From Tuctoria greenei (Eukaryota > Streptophyta > Magnoliopsida > Poales > Poaceae), in contig JAYESD010000001.1 in assembly GCA_036927565.1 (NCBI GenBank), positions 69,521,751 to 69,585,750 of the forward strand: DNA of 64,000 nt, in the 5' to 3' direction. This document shows positions 22,757-32,499 of this stretch, piece by piece (positions within the stretch are counted from its first letter, which is position 1; each line of letters starts with the position of its first letter). Under the pieces are notes generated by a model. The model worked only from the letters and a program-made list of their open reading frames with translations, searched no databases and was not told where the DNA came from. The translations under genes were made by a program, and so were the position numbers.

Positions 22757-22916
22757 GCGCGATTGCACCAAACATCTGATTACATTGTAGTTCAATCCAA
22801 CTTTAAAACAGCAAATCCTTTGACATTGATTAATCCAGTTGTGATGTTTTTCTCTTCTTGTTTTTGTGATGTTTTATTTTTTTCTTGTTTCGTGATGCTG
22901 ATTTTCATGTTTTGTA

Positions 22917-23023
22917 CTTCCTCCTTCCCATATTACTTGTCGTTAATAATTAGGACAAGTTTTCTAGTTCAAATATGAACTAAAAAACTTATTCTAACGA
23001 CAAGTAATATAGGTGCGAGGCTG
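22917..23023. mobile_element. Stowaway-like MITE
   Basis: CTTCCTCCTTCCCATATTAC at the left and AACGACAAGTAATATAGG at the right form an inverted repeat (ATATTACTTGTCGTT pairs with AACGACAAGTAATAT). Both ends are flanked by TA. The outermost right bases are degenerate. Confidence 0.65.
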
Positions 23024-23261
23024 TAATGTTTTATGATAATGAACTCAATGTTGTTCGTCTGTTCCATCTGTTATTTTGTTTTCTATCTGCTGTTTGGTAA
23101 ACTATCTATTCTATCTGTATTCTCTATTAATGAACGAACATCTGCACCGTCGGTGGCTTGTAAAGTTGCCTGTACGATACTTTAGCCGCTGGAGGTGCCA
23201 GGAGATCGCCTGTAGCGGGGCCTGCAAAGCGGTATGTAAAGTAGTATACAATACTAACAGG

Positions 23262-23570
23262 TAGCGACGACCGCAAAGAAAAGTGGAGAAAATCAACAGA
23301 GAGAAAAGAAAATAAAGGACGAGAAAAATGTTAGAAAAAGTTAGGTAGAACTCCAACGTACCACTGGCCCTATGCCCCTATATGCGGTGTAATCATTACT
23401 ACTATTTCTATATGTGGCCAGAAGTTATTGCCACTGCTTCAAGGGAAGTGTTGCGGACTAGATGTAACGATTAGTTTATTTTGTGTTTATTGGGGATTAT
23501 GTAACAGCGAGTTCTGTCGATTAGCGACGACTGGAATGAAAAGTGGAGACAATGAACAAAGAGAAGGGAA
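23262..23570 (+). repeat. Direct repeat pair, about 50 bp, 258 bp apart
   Basis: GTAGCGACGACCGCAAAGAA at 23262 and TTAGCGACGACTGGAATGAA at 23520 begin two related blocks of about 50 bp that continue AAGTGGAGAMAATSAACARAGAGAA. Confidence 0.55.
23357..23415 (-). repeat. Fragment of the 605-bp unit, inverse orientation
   Basis: CCTATATGCGGTGTAATCAT and flanking sequence is the reverse complement of a segment found in every full unit of the 19061-21222 array (ATGATTACACCGCGTATAGG), with several mismatches. It is an isolated dispersed copy. Confidence 0.65.
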
Positions 23571-23816
23571 CACTGATTTTTCTTTATTCCAAACTACTGT
23601 ATGATTGAATGTATTTCATTTTCAGAAGAATCCATTTCTTTAAATTGTCCCATGAGTTTTCTTGATGCAACCGGGGCTAATCAAAAGACGAGCGCACATA
23701 GGGGAAACACAACAAGTGCAACATTCATCAGAGACGAGCGGGCATAGGGGAAACACATATACTACAAGTCTATTTTATATACTCCCTTTGTTCTCATTTA
23801 ATTGGCATTGGGAGAA

Positions 23817-24610
23817 CTAGGGGTGCATCCAAACGGGAATGGAGGGAATATAACCCATAGAGTACAATGCCTGAAAGCAGAACAGGTCATGCTCGTGCTT
23901 AATCCTACAGTTCTCAGTACAGAAGACTCTCCACTCCTCCCATGTAGGCCTGTCGCAGTGGGCAGTTCCCTGGTTCCGCCCCCCCCCCCCCCCCCCCAAT
24001 ATTGAGAAGCCCCATGCATCATCATCAATGTTGGGCACCGCCACCGACGGCGCTTCCGGACGAGGCCTGCCCAGGAACCTCCAGATGACACCATCGTTAC
24101 TATTCATGGCTTAATGCCGAGAACGGCAGCACTCCTTGTTGTTCCACTTCATCAGGACAGACCCGGCCGCGTTGTAGCCGACGTGGGCCTCACCTTCGAC
24201 CTGCCGGATATATATGAAGGCGTTGTGGGCCCCACGGTCGACGTCGTAGCGAAGCATGGCGAGGACGTAGGTCGCCACCATGTTGCCGTTCGCGGCCGCC
24301 CGGGCAAGGAACTGGGTGCCTGGCTGCACGCGATCGTGCAGGAAGACGAGGATGAACCTGGTGACGTAGCACGCATGAGCGTTGTCAATGATTGCCACAC
24401 GCTCCACGAGGCGGTCGTAGCTCCAGTTAAGCTTCCAGAGCTCTCCCGCTCTAGCGCCACACGCCTGCCCATGACACGATCCCGGCACGCCACGTGCATG
24501 GCCTTGCAGGTGGTGCGCAGACTGGAGAGGTTGTCCATGGGATGCGGGGAGGTTGTGGTGACCCACCCCGCGATCAGGACCGCAATATCGTGCGGCAAGG
24601 GGAACTCCAT
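23817..24610 (-). pseudogene. F-box-like / Sel1-like protein with C-terminal Cys-His finger, broken
   Basis: Read from ATG at 24610 down: MEFPLPHDIAVLIAGWV, then HPMDNLSSLRTTCKAMHVAC, an F-box-like N-terminus, and VMGRRVALERE. One base is out of register near 24455. The downstream frame continues WKLNWSYDRLVERV, then FLARAAANGNMVATYVLAML and IYIRQVEGEAHVGYNA (a Sel1-like helical repeat), then KWNNKECCRSRH, a stop at 24111-24113, and in the same frame on to RVFCTENCRIKHEHDLF (Cys/His finger) with the final stop at 23817. The layout matches a large grass family of F-box-like proteins, presumed SCF substrate adaptors. The frameshift and the internal stop make this a pseudogene. A run of 17 C at about 23981-23997 lies inside the C-terminal part. 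Confidence 0.75.
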
Positions 24611-25078
24611 GGGCTTCGAAGGGAACCAATGAGGGTGCACGTGACGGAGACAAAGAGGGAGAGTACGCGCGGAGAAGAGGATGGCGTGTGTATGTTGCAG
24701 AGAAGAGGATGGTGTGTCTTTATTAGTACGCACGGAGAAGACGATGATACGTGCACAGTGATGGTTATGGCTTCTAAAGTGCACCGTTTGGAATGCTACT
24801 TGCAAATTTAGTATGAATGTCTTTCCCTTCCAGAGGATTCACTTGGAACAGGGCGCACCGAGCTTACGTGCGCACGAGTCATTGAGGCGCCTTAAATGTG
24901 TGCAGCGCATGCACATCTTTGAATTCAATTGGAACTGCTCCGCGTCCCATCACCACTACTACGCGCGTCGAGAGACAAACAGCTAGGCTGCTACTACGCT
25001 ATAATATCACCCGGGCACGCCATCGTCTTCTTCGCACAGCCACTCTTCCTCTCTTCCCAAAACCATGCCAAGAACACC

Positions 25079-25478
25079 ATGGCTGACAAGAAAACGCCGC
25101 CGCCAAGCCCGCCGAAGGACGCCAAGGGGAAGCGTCCCCGACCGGGCTCCCCCCCCAGACAAGGAGTGGTCTCTCCCGAAGATGGTGCGTGATGTATTTC
25201 ACAATACATCACGCTCCATGCGTCACCTTGGGCTTGGTCCCCTTCTAGATTATGCTGCAATGGGGACCACGGGCCACCACATCTTCGGCATGACGCACTT
25301 GGTCGGTCGCCTCGACGACCTCTGGGAGACGTTGGCGGATGAGCTCGGTGTCGCCGGCCGCGACAACCTGGTGGCGGCGATGTCCAGGAAACTGGGCTTC
25401 CCGTCTCCGCCACGGGAGGCACCTCTGCCCAACCAGGAGCCCAAGGAAGAGGAGGAGGAGAAGGAGAAAGAGAAGTAG
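25079..25478 (+). CDS. Unknown small grass protein family, member 1 (frameshift at C8 run)
   Basis: I do not recognise a named family. The likely start is ATG 25079 (MADKKTPPPSPPKDAKGKRP), a Pro/Lys-rich N-terminus like those of the other two members. One base too many in a run of eight C (about 25149-25156) shifts the frame; removing one C joins it to PDKEWSLPKMVRDVFHNTS. The conserved core from 25182 (VRDVFHNTSRSMRHLGLG, then GHHIFGMTHLVGRLDDLWE, ELGVAGRDNLVAAMSRKL) aligns with member 2, and the C-terminus is a Glu/Lys-rich tail. Alternatives are an ATG at 25065 in the core frame or a start at 25182. The 3' DNA (CTTGTTTGTAATGTGT) resembles that of member 2. There is no signal peptide or membrane segment; the core is probably helical. 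Confidence 0.6.
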
Positions 25479-25484
25479 GTGGAG

Positions 25485-26160
25485 CGAGGTGGAGGAGAAG
25501 TAGTTTTTTTCTTGTTCTTAGTTGTGTTGTTTTTCTTTTCTTGTTTGTAGTTTCTGTTTTTCTTTTTTCTTGTTTGTAATGTGTCGTCTTAAGGTAATGA
25601 ACTTTGTTTTTCTGTTCATTGGTGCAGAAAAATAGTTCTAATGTTGATGTTCTATCGATAAACTAGTGGACTATTTATCTCTTTTATGTTTTAGAATGGA
25701 ATATATTTCCACTTCCAACTCTATTGAGCTAGAGATCCAAAAAGTGACTACCATCTAGTTTATCTGACAGGACCAGCAGGGAGAAGCCCACTCTCTATGT
25801 TCAAACCCAACACGAATCCAACATAATGAGCAATTAAACAGCAAAGCGCGTAGTAAATCACAAAAAAAGCAACAACAGTTTCTGGAGTATGTATCAACTT
25901 TAGCCCAGATTAAATGCTCGTGGGCGTCATTGCAAAAGGCTGAAGACAAAAAAGTCTTGATTCGAATGGTTGCAAAATCAAACTAGAAGTCAGCGCCATC
26001 GAAATTTTTGCCCGATTTGGATTGAGTCTTAGTTATAGACTTTCATAATAATAAAATGTATCGGGTATTTTACTTTCACAAGTGTGTCATAAAACGCATC
26101 AGGTGTTTTGCTTTCACTAGTGTGTCGGGTTGAGTCTTTTGTTGTTGATCTTTACAACTT
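25485..26160. other. Intergenic stretch
   Basis: The first 150 bp is T-rich and resembles the 3' untranslated region of unknown-family member 2. The rest is AT-rich with no gene, long repeat or RNA feature that I can support. Confidence 0.5.
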
Positions 26161-26239
26161 GGTGTATCAGTGTGGCCGTACTGTACAATATAATCGCATG
26201 CCTTGCACAATATAGTACAATATAATTTCCAACCATGCT

Positions 26240-26430
26240 GTACTCATCCTTTTGAAGAAACGACAGCCGTAGGCGCTAGCTGCTTTTAGGAACAAATGAA
26301 CACACTTGTAAAAACATGTACGCCACATCCGATCCTCAACATCATCAAATTCAACAAGGGGAGCAACGTCTCTCCATGACGTTCCGCCTGGTGTTGCACA
26401 CACAGCTCTCACCTCACGCCGGCCACGTAT
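26240..26430 (-). pseudogene. Conserved coding-like fragment, copy 1 (partner 28235-28370)
   Basis: A minus-strand open frame reads TSWRDVAPLVEFDDVEDRMW, then CFYKCVHLFLKAASAYGCRF. The partner on the minus strand at 28370-28235 reads DVEDRMWRTCFHKCVHLFLK and AASAYACCFFKR, with a small insertion before AASAY. Differences between the two keep the amino acids similar, which suggests a once-coding segment. I do not recognise the family; it could be the tail of another F-box-like gene. Confidence 0.45.
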
Positions 26431-26499
26431 CCTGATCCAATCGTACAACTTCAAATAAAGGTGGGCTAGAAGATTGGTGGAAAATAATACGAACTTATA

Positions 26500-26810
26500 A
26501 GAAAAAGGGGAAGAAGAAAAAGGATGGTGCGCATTTTCATACATGAATCGTGAGACTGCTGACATTCATCTTCATTGGCCAGTTCCCGATTCCGCTGATC
26601 TCCCAGCATGCATTCACAATAGCTACTCTCTAGTGACTGGACCAAAGGTATCCCGTGGCCCACCCGGCATACCCGGTGGGTGGGCCCCTAAGAAATGTTG
26701 TTGTTATACGTGGTGTTAGGTTGATACAATGCAACATGTGGTCATAACGGTAAGAATTAAAAATTAGAAAGAGTATATCAGATTCAATAATCTTCATTAC
26801 TCCCTTTACT
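26500..26810 (-). repeat. Inverted duplicate, right copy (partner 21572-21770)
   Basis: Minus-strand copy of the blocks at 21572-21770, separated from them by about 4.7 kb. Between the two block sets it carries an extra stretch of about 65 bp (26622-26687) including a small G/C hairpin (CCCACCCGG, CCGGTGGGTGGG). Confidence 0.7.
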
Positions 26811-26940
26811 CCGGGCTCGGGCCTGTCAAATTCGGTAACTCCTCCGCTCATATCGTAACTGCATCAGTTATATATCCAGGCCCGTTTCAAATTAAAATCC
26901 AAACTAAAGGTGTAGACGAAGGTTTTGCACAAGAGAGAAG

Positions 26941-27597
26941 TTGCACCGTGCTGCCGCGGATGGAAACTGTAGGGACGACAAGGAGGGAGACCTGGTGGTG
27001 GGGACTCAGGTGTACAACGTGACGTTCGAGGAAGACGTGATCAACACCACCGTGGCGTCCTCCGACGAGGCCGTGGAGGACTATCTCGATGAGGTCCTCT
27101 CTGTTCGCCGTTGGCACCTTCACAAGCTCGTTGTCGGGCTTGATGTCGAGTGGTGCCCCAGCTACTCCAACGACCAGAACCTCGTTGCCATTCTGCAGCT
27201 CTGCATCAGCCGCTGCTGCCTCATCTTCTAGATCATCCACGCTTACTACTTTCCCAACGAGCTGGAAGATTTCCTAGGCGATTCCGACTACCGCTTCGTC
27301 GGCATGGGCATGGAGAGTGACGCCGACAAACATTGGAAGGACTGGCAGCTGAAGGTGGCCAAAACGGTGGACCTGGTCGAGCTCGCAGCAGAGGAGATGG
27401 ATCGCCCGAGCCTCCGCCGTGTGGGGCTAAAGGACATCGCTAGCACCGTGATGGGCGCCGACATGGAGAAGCCTTACCGGATGAGGATGAGCAACTGGGA
27501 CGCGTACAATCCCTCCGGCAAGCAAATCAGCTATGCGTGCATCAACGCCCTCATCTCCATCGAGGTCGGCTGCAAGCTGCTCTCCGGCGACTACTGA
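26941..27597 (+). pseudogene. WRN-type 3'-5' exonuclease domain gene, inactivated
   Basis: A single-exon member of the grass family of DEDDy 3'-5' exonucleases related to the Werner-syndrome exonuclease domain. From ATG 26941: VYNVTFEEDVINTTVASSDE, LVVGLDVEWCPSY (exo I, DxE), LQLCISRCCLIF, a TAG stop at 27229-27231 where the family normally has Gln, then YYFPNELEDFLG, YRFVGMGMESDADKH (exo II), LRRVGLKDIASTVMG and QISYACINALISIEVGCKLL (exo III). In exo III the usual catalytic Asp of YACxDA reads Asn. Both lesions would abolish nuclease activity. The total length (about 218 codons) fits the family, so this is a nearly full-length retired copy and not a fragment. Confidence 0.85.
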
Positions 27598-27744
27598 TCT
27601 TACCACCGAGTTTGCGGGTCGGCTGCCGTCGATCATCCTGGCATATGGAATTCGTAGGTACATCGCTCAAGTTCTAGCTTTTGTGCTTGTGCGCCCAATC
27701 TCTCTTAAAATTATTTTTTCTTGAGGAAACACTATATCTTGCTT

Positions 27745-27970
27745 TTATAAACATGCATGTTATTTCACATGCATCGAGGTCTTTCACATGCATGTTAGTT
27801 GTCCATGCATGCTACGCCCCAAACATGATCAACGAGCTTCAAACATGACGATCTCACAACAAAAAAGAGAACACGTAACGTCAGCAAACATGATCGAGGT
27901 CTTTCACATGGATGCTAGACGTACATATGCATGCTACATCCCAAACATGTATTCCAAGAATAGAATATTT
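27745..27970 (+). repeat. About 110-bp minisatellite, left block
   Basis: Roughly two units of a repeat with the core CATGATCGAGGTCTTTCACA, then CCATGCATGCTACGCCCCAA and GACGATCTCACAACAAAAAA. The same repeat returns at 31583-32420, mixed with (TA)n tracts. Confidence 0.75.
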
Positions 27971-28234
27971 CCTACCATGTATATATATTTTTATATTTAT
28001 CATATTCTCCACCATGCATGTGTGTATGCTCTCAACCTATATGGCAGTTTATCTACCACACTAATGAAGAATATTATTCTGTCATCAATAGATATAACAA
28101 ATTTGACATAAGGATGTTCCTTGGACGGTACGAGGATAGAATGTGGACTACCATCGTCCAATAAGCACACAACTCTCACTACGTACGTACGTGGTTCATC
28201 AAATTAATCGATCGCATGCTGCCATTATGTATCG

Positions 28235-28370
28235 ATGCACTCGTCTTTTGAAGAAACAACAGGCGTAGGCGCTAGCCGCTACATGTTCTGATTTTAGGAA
28301 TAAATGAACACACTTGTGAAAACACGTACGCCACATCCGATCCTCAACGTCATCCAATTAACATGTTCCT
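28235..28370 (-). pseudogene. Conserved coding-like fragment, copy 2
   Basis: Partner of 26240-26430. The minus-strand reading DVEDRMWRTCFHKCVHLFLK is kept, but the surrounding frame is interrupted. Confidence 0.4.
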
Positions 28371-28599
28371 CAACAAGAGGGCACAAAAATCCTCAACAAG
28401 TGACTAAACATGCTTGATCGTGAGTCTCTATCACATGCATTACGTTCATGTCCACCATCATCCATGATCATGACAATTATCATCGGTTCGATATGGACTC
28501 TCGGTCGGCAATGGTCGGATCCTTAAAAGAAAGATATGGACTCTTAGTCGATTGCCACGCGCGTTCACGTCAATCTCCGCACCTCATTGAAATAATTCG

Positions 28600-28745
28600 C
28601 ACGAAATGTTATGAACAGCGCGACGGACCTACAAAGTATTCCAGGTGGACCATTGCATATCCTGAGCCCTTTGTGTGTCAAATTAAAAAACTGGCCGATG
28701 GGACATGTTGAGCCGTTGCTATAACCGAGAGGAGGAGAACCGCGG
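28600..28745 (-). repeat. Upstream block of unknown family member 2, related to the 605-bp unit
   Basis: The minus strand reads CTCTCGGTTATAGCAACGGC, CATGTCCCATCGGC, CAGTTTTTTAATTTGACACA and AAAGGGCTCAGG, like the start of each unit in the 19061-21222 array. It lies about 220 bp upstream of the ATG of member 2. Member 3 has the same block at 32500-32640. Confidence 0.7.
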
Positions 28746-28831
28746 ATTGGAGTAACTCTGACCGTCAATTAGAAAGCACAATTTTTGAAGCGTCCGATCA
28801 TCTCCAATCACACGCTTAGAAGACGACCTGC

Positions 28832-28838
28832 TATAAAG
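28832..28838 (+). promoter_or_regulatory. TATA box of unknown family member 2
   Basis: TATAAAG within CTATAAAGGCACACCC. The block is identical upstream of member 3 (32957), about 130-140 bp before each ATG. Confidence 0.6.
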
Positions 28839-28965
28839 GCACACCCCTCTTCTTCTCCGCCGCACCTCTTGATCGATTTTAGCCTCCAAACTTCTCCTCT
28901 TACTTATCCGCTGCACCACCGTCGACCACCTCTCTCTCTTTGTTTGCACCTCCATCGCCACACAA

Positions 28966-29574
28966 ATGGGTAGCCCCGCATCGAAACGCTGCAGGTCATC
29001 GACATCCTCCAAACCTCCTTCCCCGTTTCCGTCGCCGCCAAGGCCGGTGGAACTGGAGGCGGCGCCCGCACCTCTTCCACTCCCGTCGCCCGCACCTCTT
29101 CCGTCCGACTATGATGAGATTGTCCGCCTCATCGAGGAAAGCATCAGCAAACTCGACATCAAGCTTAAGGAGGTCACCAATAGCCTGTTCGCCACCGATG
29201 TGCAAGCATAAGCACTCGACAAAATGGCGCAGGATGTATTTCACAATACATCTCACTCCTGTCGCCGACTGGGACTTGGTATCCTTCTCCACCACACCAG
29301 CATGGACTCCGCCGGCTACTACATCTTCGTGTTATGCTTTGTTGCCGCTCGTCTCGACTGCCTCTACGAGACGATCGGTGAGGAGGCTGAGGTGGAGTTT
29401 CGTGAGCAACTCGTTAACGCCGTCAGCCGGAAGAAGTTTGATCTGGTGTTGGAGGATGCTCTGCCGGCAGTTGCGGCAGAGGCTGAGGCGCCAGCGGCAT
29501 ATGCGGAGGCGGAGGCGCCGTCGGCGGATGCGGAGGCGGCGGCGGAGGAGGTGGACAAGTCCTCCTCCGAGTAG
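28966..29574 (+). CDS. Unknown small grass protein family, member 2 (one in-frame TAA)
   Basis: Starts MGSPASKRCRSSTSSKPPSP, followed by a Pro-rich segment, then an acidic helical stretch (DEIVRLIEESISKLDIKLKE, about residues 47-66), and meets TAA at 29209-29211. The same frame continues without shift: ALDKMAQDVFHNTSHSCRRLG, GYYIFVLCFVAARLDCLYE, then EFREQLVNAVSRKKFD, and an Ala/Glu-rich tail ending in KSSSE. The second half restarts at ATG 29224. Either it is one gene with a single nonsense change or it is two short frames 12 bases apart. The core matches member 1 (DVFHNTS, LGLG, ARLD, VSRK). A TATA box at 28832 and a T-rich 3' region are conserved with other members. No function is known to me; the helices suggest protein-protein contact (inference). 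Confidence 0.6.
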
Positions 29575-29793
29575 AGTAGGATTAGTAGTAGTTTTTTCTT
29601 TTGTTTTCTATGTGTTTTTTTCTTGTTTGTAATATATGTGTTGTTTTTATGTTAATGAAAAATGTCTTTTATTTTATGTTCATGAACAATGTGTCCTACA
29701 GTACATGCACTAATGAAAAACTCCTCCTTTCATCGAAAAACATCTCATATGGAAAATTAACACATTAGTAATATTATATTGTATCTAATAAAT

Positions 29794-29896
29794 ACTCCCT
29801 CCTTATTCTTTTATTTGACATTTTGGACAAAGCATTGAACTATATACGAACTAGAACTTAATGTTTGAACGACAATTAAAAAGATAAGGAGGGAGC
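29794..29896. mobile_element. Stowaway-type MITE
   Basis: Starts CTCCCTCCTTATTCTTTTAT and ends AAAAAGATAAGGAGGGAG, the classic Stowaway termini, with TA just outside the left end. 103 bp, non-coding, about 220 bp downstream of unknown-family member 2. Confidence 0.85.
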
Positions 29897-30112
29897 ATTA
29901 AACACATTAGTAAGACGTACGTAGTAGAATTATATATCAAACAATTACGAAAATAAAAAGCTACACACTAATTAATTTTATTTCTTTTCTCTTTACCAGC
30001 TGTAATCGTGCCCCCCACCCACCGGCCTGGCCCTAGGTAGTAGCCCGTCCCGCCTAGGCCCAGAGTCAGGCCTGCCTTTAAGACCATCCGCAGTGGTTCA
30101 CGGTAAAGCTTA

Positions 30113-30341
30113 GGCCGTGTTTGGGAGCACAATTTTTCAATACTAATGTTTTGGAAACCACAGTTTTTAAAATGACATGGCAATACCAAAGTATTTCAAT
30201 AACACAGTTTTGTAATACCACGATTTTGCAATACATCGGACTATTTGGTTGACAAACACCATTCTGTAAAAAATACCATAGTAATCTTAAATACCACGAT
30301 ATTGCTCTAAAACTCCAAAAATACCGTGTTCCCAAACACCA
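30113..30341. mobile_element. Tourist-type MITE, TTA target duplication
   Basis: Left end GGCCGTGTTTGGGAGCAC and right end GTGTTCCCAAACACCA are inverted repeats, flanked by TTA on both sides (30110-30112 and 30342-30344). The size of 229 bp and the 3-bp TTA duplication fit PIF/Harbinger-related Tourist elements. Confidence 0.85.
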
Positions 30342-30422
30342 TTAATGGACTGCGGCCTGCAAATCAGATAGTCTTATATCTTAACCCCTTGGTGCGGAAA
30401 TCGAATTCTCTGTGGCCCTTCC

Positions 30423-30600
30423 GCACAGCCGTCTCTGTGCGACCCTGCCCGGATGGTTCCCACGTACGTTAACTCTCCAAATCTTACAGCCAAGGGCGCA
30501 TTTCACGGTTCCCACGACTGTGCCACCCTGCCCTGATGATTGCCACGTACGCGAACGCACCGAATCTTGCAGCGCGCACGGGCACACGAACTCCACATCT
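30423..30600 (+). repeat. Two degenerate direct copies, about 100 bp each
   Basis: CGACCCTGCCCGGATGGTTC with CAAATCTTACAGCC (from 30440) is echoed by CCACCCTGCCCTGATGATTG with CGAATCTTGCAGCG (from 30522). No coding content is recognised. Confidence 0.5.
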
Positions 30601-30691
30601 GAAATTTGCTTAGCGATCCGTATAACTTAGCGCATGGCATGCACGATCCATCATCATGCGCACGAGCACATACTACGCGGCCAAAAATATC

Positions 30692-31169
30692 TGTGTTTGG
30701 TTGCTTGTCTTGGATTGAATTGACTTGGATTAATTGGATGGTCCAATCATGTGTTATTTGTTTCATGGTCAGACGGGTGATCAAGGTTTGAGGAATATAA
30801 AATATTCCTCATAGATGCTGGATGAGATGGTCCAGGATATTTGATTGGATGTGAGTCCATCCACCTTATCTAATTATGCTTCTTAGTAATGTAATTAGTG
30901 ATAATTACCTTGTTTATTGTTGATTAATAATTACAATTATGATATTGACATTAATATTTGCTAGTAATAGGATAATTAGTATATAAAAAATTAATAATAT
31001 AAATTATCAACTTAGATGATTCAATAATCCAATCAAGTTTCATCCAACCTACCAACAAAAAAATGGATCGTCCAGTCCATCCAACCAAACGTTAATTTGG
31101 ATGATCCAAGACATAAAGAAATGGATGATCCTATATCTCCAATCCAACTTCGACGTCAAACCAAACGCA
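30692..31169. mobile_element. MITE or small non-autonomous DNA transposon (TGTGTTTGGTT ends)
   Basis: The left end TGTGTTTGGTTG and right end AACCAAACGCAA pair as terminal inverted repeats. Inside, CTTGTCTTGGATTGAA near the left and TTTGGATGATCCAAGACATA near the right echo each other. The interior is AT-rich with no coding content. The superfamily is uncertain (PIF/Harbinger- or hAT-like); target duplication is not clear. Confidence 0.55.
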
Positions 31170-31480
31170 ATTGATGAGTGAGCACTTTGTCACATGTCAC
31201 TAGAGTGCGCGCACAAATGACAAATACACGGCCTCAACACCGGGTTTAGGGTGCATCATCGAATAACCACATGACCCGCCCAAACACTCACGTAATTAGC
31301 ATACACCTACAAGAGCAACTACATGGCCGCATCCTTCGCGTACGAATGGCAACACCGATCAACTTATACTTTTTATACTACGTACAAAGAATTTTCCTTG
31401 TCCATGAGCCAATAAACAAGCTCTTCTGATGCGGCTTAGTAGTTAAAAAATGAACTGCAACGCAACAAGTTCAAGGGGGG
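31170..31480. other. Intergenic stretch
   Basis: No gene, MITE or repeat recognised. It ends in a run of about ten G followed by TATG repeats that lead into a (TA)n tract. Confidence 0.5.
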
Positions 31481-31492
31481 GGGGTATGTATG

Positions 31493-31578
<86 letters not shown>

Positions 31579-31705
31579 CTTTTTAAAAAAAAGATAAAAA
31601 AACATGCGTAACGTCATCATATATGATCATCAATGTCTCTCTCACATGCATGTTATAGTTGTCCATGCATGCTACCCTACGCCCAAACATATGATCAACG
31701 AGCCA

Positions 31706-31747
<42 letters not shown>

Positions 31748-31769
31748 CGATCTTTCAACAAAAAGAGAA

Positions 31770-31827
<58 letters not shown>

Positions 31828-32115
31828 CATGTTAGTTGTCATGCCCCAAACATGATCAACGAGCCTCAAACTATATATGTCGATGTTTCAACAAAAAATA
31901 GAGAAAACAAGTAATAATGTTGTCATCAAACATGATCGCCACGAGGTTTTCAAGTGCATGTTACTTGTCCATGCATGCTTGCTACACCCCAAACATGATC
32001 AACGAGCCTCAAATATGACGATCTTTCAACAAAATTAGAAAACACCTAACGTCATCAAACATGCATGATCGAGGTCTTTTGCATGTCAAACTGAGAAAAC
32101 ATGAACGAGGGTTTT

Positions 32116-32175
<60 letters not shown>

Positions 32176-32279
32176 TTGTGTGTGTGTCTGTGTATGTGTG
32201 TGTGTGTGTGCTAATGAATGCATGAATGTGTGGTGTGTTCATCGTCTTGTACTTTTTTTTTGTTTTATGACGATCTTTC

Positions 32280-32354
<75 letters not shown>

Positions 32355-32420
32355 CTTTCAAGAAAAAAGAGAAAACACGTAACGTCATGAAACATGATCG
32401 AGGTCTTTTGCGTGACAAAC
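31481..32420 (+). repeat. About 110-bp minisatellite units interleaved with (TA)n tracts
   Basis: Units of the 27745-27970 repeat (GACGATCTTTCAACAAAA, AACATGATCAACGAGC, CATGCATGCTA) are separated by long (TA)n runs at 31498-31575, 31709-31744, 31774-31825, 32120-32170 and 32284-32350. A (TG)n stretch follows 32171. Each TA run sits at a point where unit sequence contains ATATATGA or CTATATATG, so the tracts look like expansions within the units. Confidence 0.85.
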
Positions 32421-32499
32421 TAAAAAAACTGGAACATTGCATATACCTTGGACCGGTGGGCCCTTTGCTTGTCAAACTTAAAAGCTGGAACTGAAAAAC

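Noticed and set aside
28140..28220. Palindromic CGTACGTACGTA stretch as a regulatory element
   Set aside because: Short simple repeat with no supporting context.
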